Of a stretch of 64,000 bases of DNA, positions 64,000 through 64,000 are shown piece after piece. How positions within the stretch are numbered: the first letter of the stretch is position 1; the number at the start of each line of letters is the position of its first letter. Both the position numbers and the translations under genes were made by a program. The DNA lies in contig NZ_JABWRB020000006.1 of assembly GCF_014268745.2 (NCBI RefSeq), forward strand, positions 1 through 64,000, read 5' to 3'. Below the pieces are notes generated by a model. It did not search any database. It saw only the letters and a list, made by a program, of their open reading frames with translations, and was not told where the DNA came from. The stretch comes from Pseudomonas zanjanensis. Its GTDB lineage: Bacteria; Pseudomonadota; Gammaproteobacteria; Pseudomonadales; Pseudomonadaceae.

Positions 64000-64000
64000 C

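Overview
The window is a GC-rich chromosomal stretch from a fluorescent pseudomonad, most likely the Pseudomonas fluorescens species complex. Three things point there. The housekeeping gene order (pmbA/yjgA/tldD/nitrilase/yhdP/rng/maf/mreDCB, then gatCAB, then roxRS and a dpp cluster) is the one I know from Pseudomonas. Intergenic regions are full of two families of REP palindromes typical of this group, GTGGCGAGGGAGCTTGCTCCCGC and GTGGGAGCGGGCTTGCTCGCGA. A DUF6124-type Pseudomonas-restricted gene is also present. No rRNA, tRNA, CRISPR array, prophage or replication origin was seen.

Layout. 1-13.7 kb: envelope and housekeeping block on the minus strand (mreB-mreC-mreD, maf, rng, yhdP, nitrilase-like amidase, tldD), with yjgA/darP on plus and pmbA on minus. 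TldD and PmbA are the two subunits of one metalloprotease. 13.8-17.1 kb: gatCAB, the tRNA-dependent amidotransferase, divergent from mreB. 17.2-20.2 kb: RlpA-like lipoprotein, Ca2+/Na+ antiporter, carboxymuconolactone-decarboxylase-like protein, AEC permease. 20.3-28.3 kb: a galactarate/glucarate catabolic cluster. The transporter imports the sugar diacid, GarD dehydrates it, KdgD makes 2-oxoglutarate semialdehyde and an aldehyde dehydrogenase yields 2-oxoglutarate; a FadR-type GntR regulator lies nearby. 28.5-32.2 kb: a YddA/SbmA-like ABC exporter and the RoxSR (RegBA) redox two-component system. 32.5-37.1 kb: SIMPL protein, DUF6124 gene with a structured leader, a frameshifted IS1182-family element and repeat-rich non-coding DNA. 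37.1-48 kb: a dipeptide uptake locus with three DppA paralogues, an OprD-family porin and DppBCDF. 48.1-56.4 kb: small acidic secreted protein, DUF4440 protein, prfC, an osmoprotectant ABC transporter (permease-SBP-permease-ATPase) and speC. 57-64 kb: a PepSY-flavodoxin-reductase fusion, Tat-exported PhoD, and the fructose PTS genes fruA and fruK (fruK runs off the window).

Most of the window is ordinary core genome. The points that most merit a second look are: mreC, and possibly the Ca2+/Na+ antiporter gene, apparently starting at ATT behind strong Shine-Dalgarno sequences; a leader RNA upstream of the DUF6124 gene with complementary hairpin loops; a promoter plus intrinsic terminator upstream of speC that could be a small RNA or attenuator; an identical 15-base palindrome upstream of two dppA genes; and two higher-order REP arrays with a period near 135 bp.
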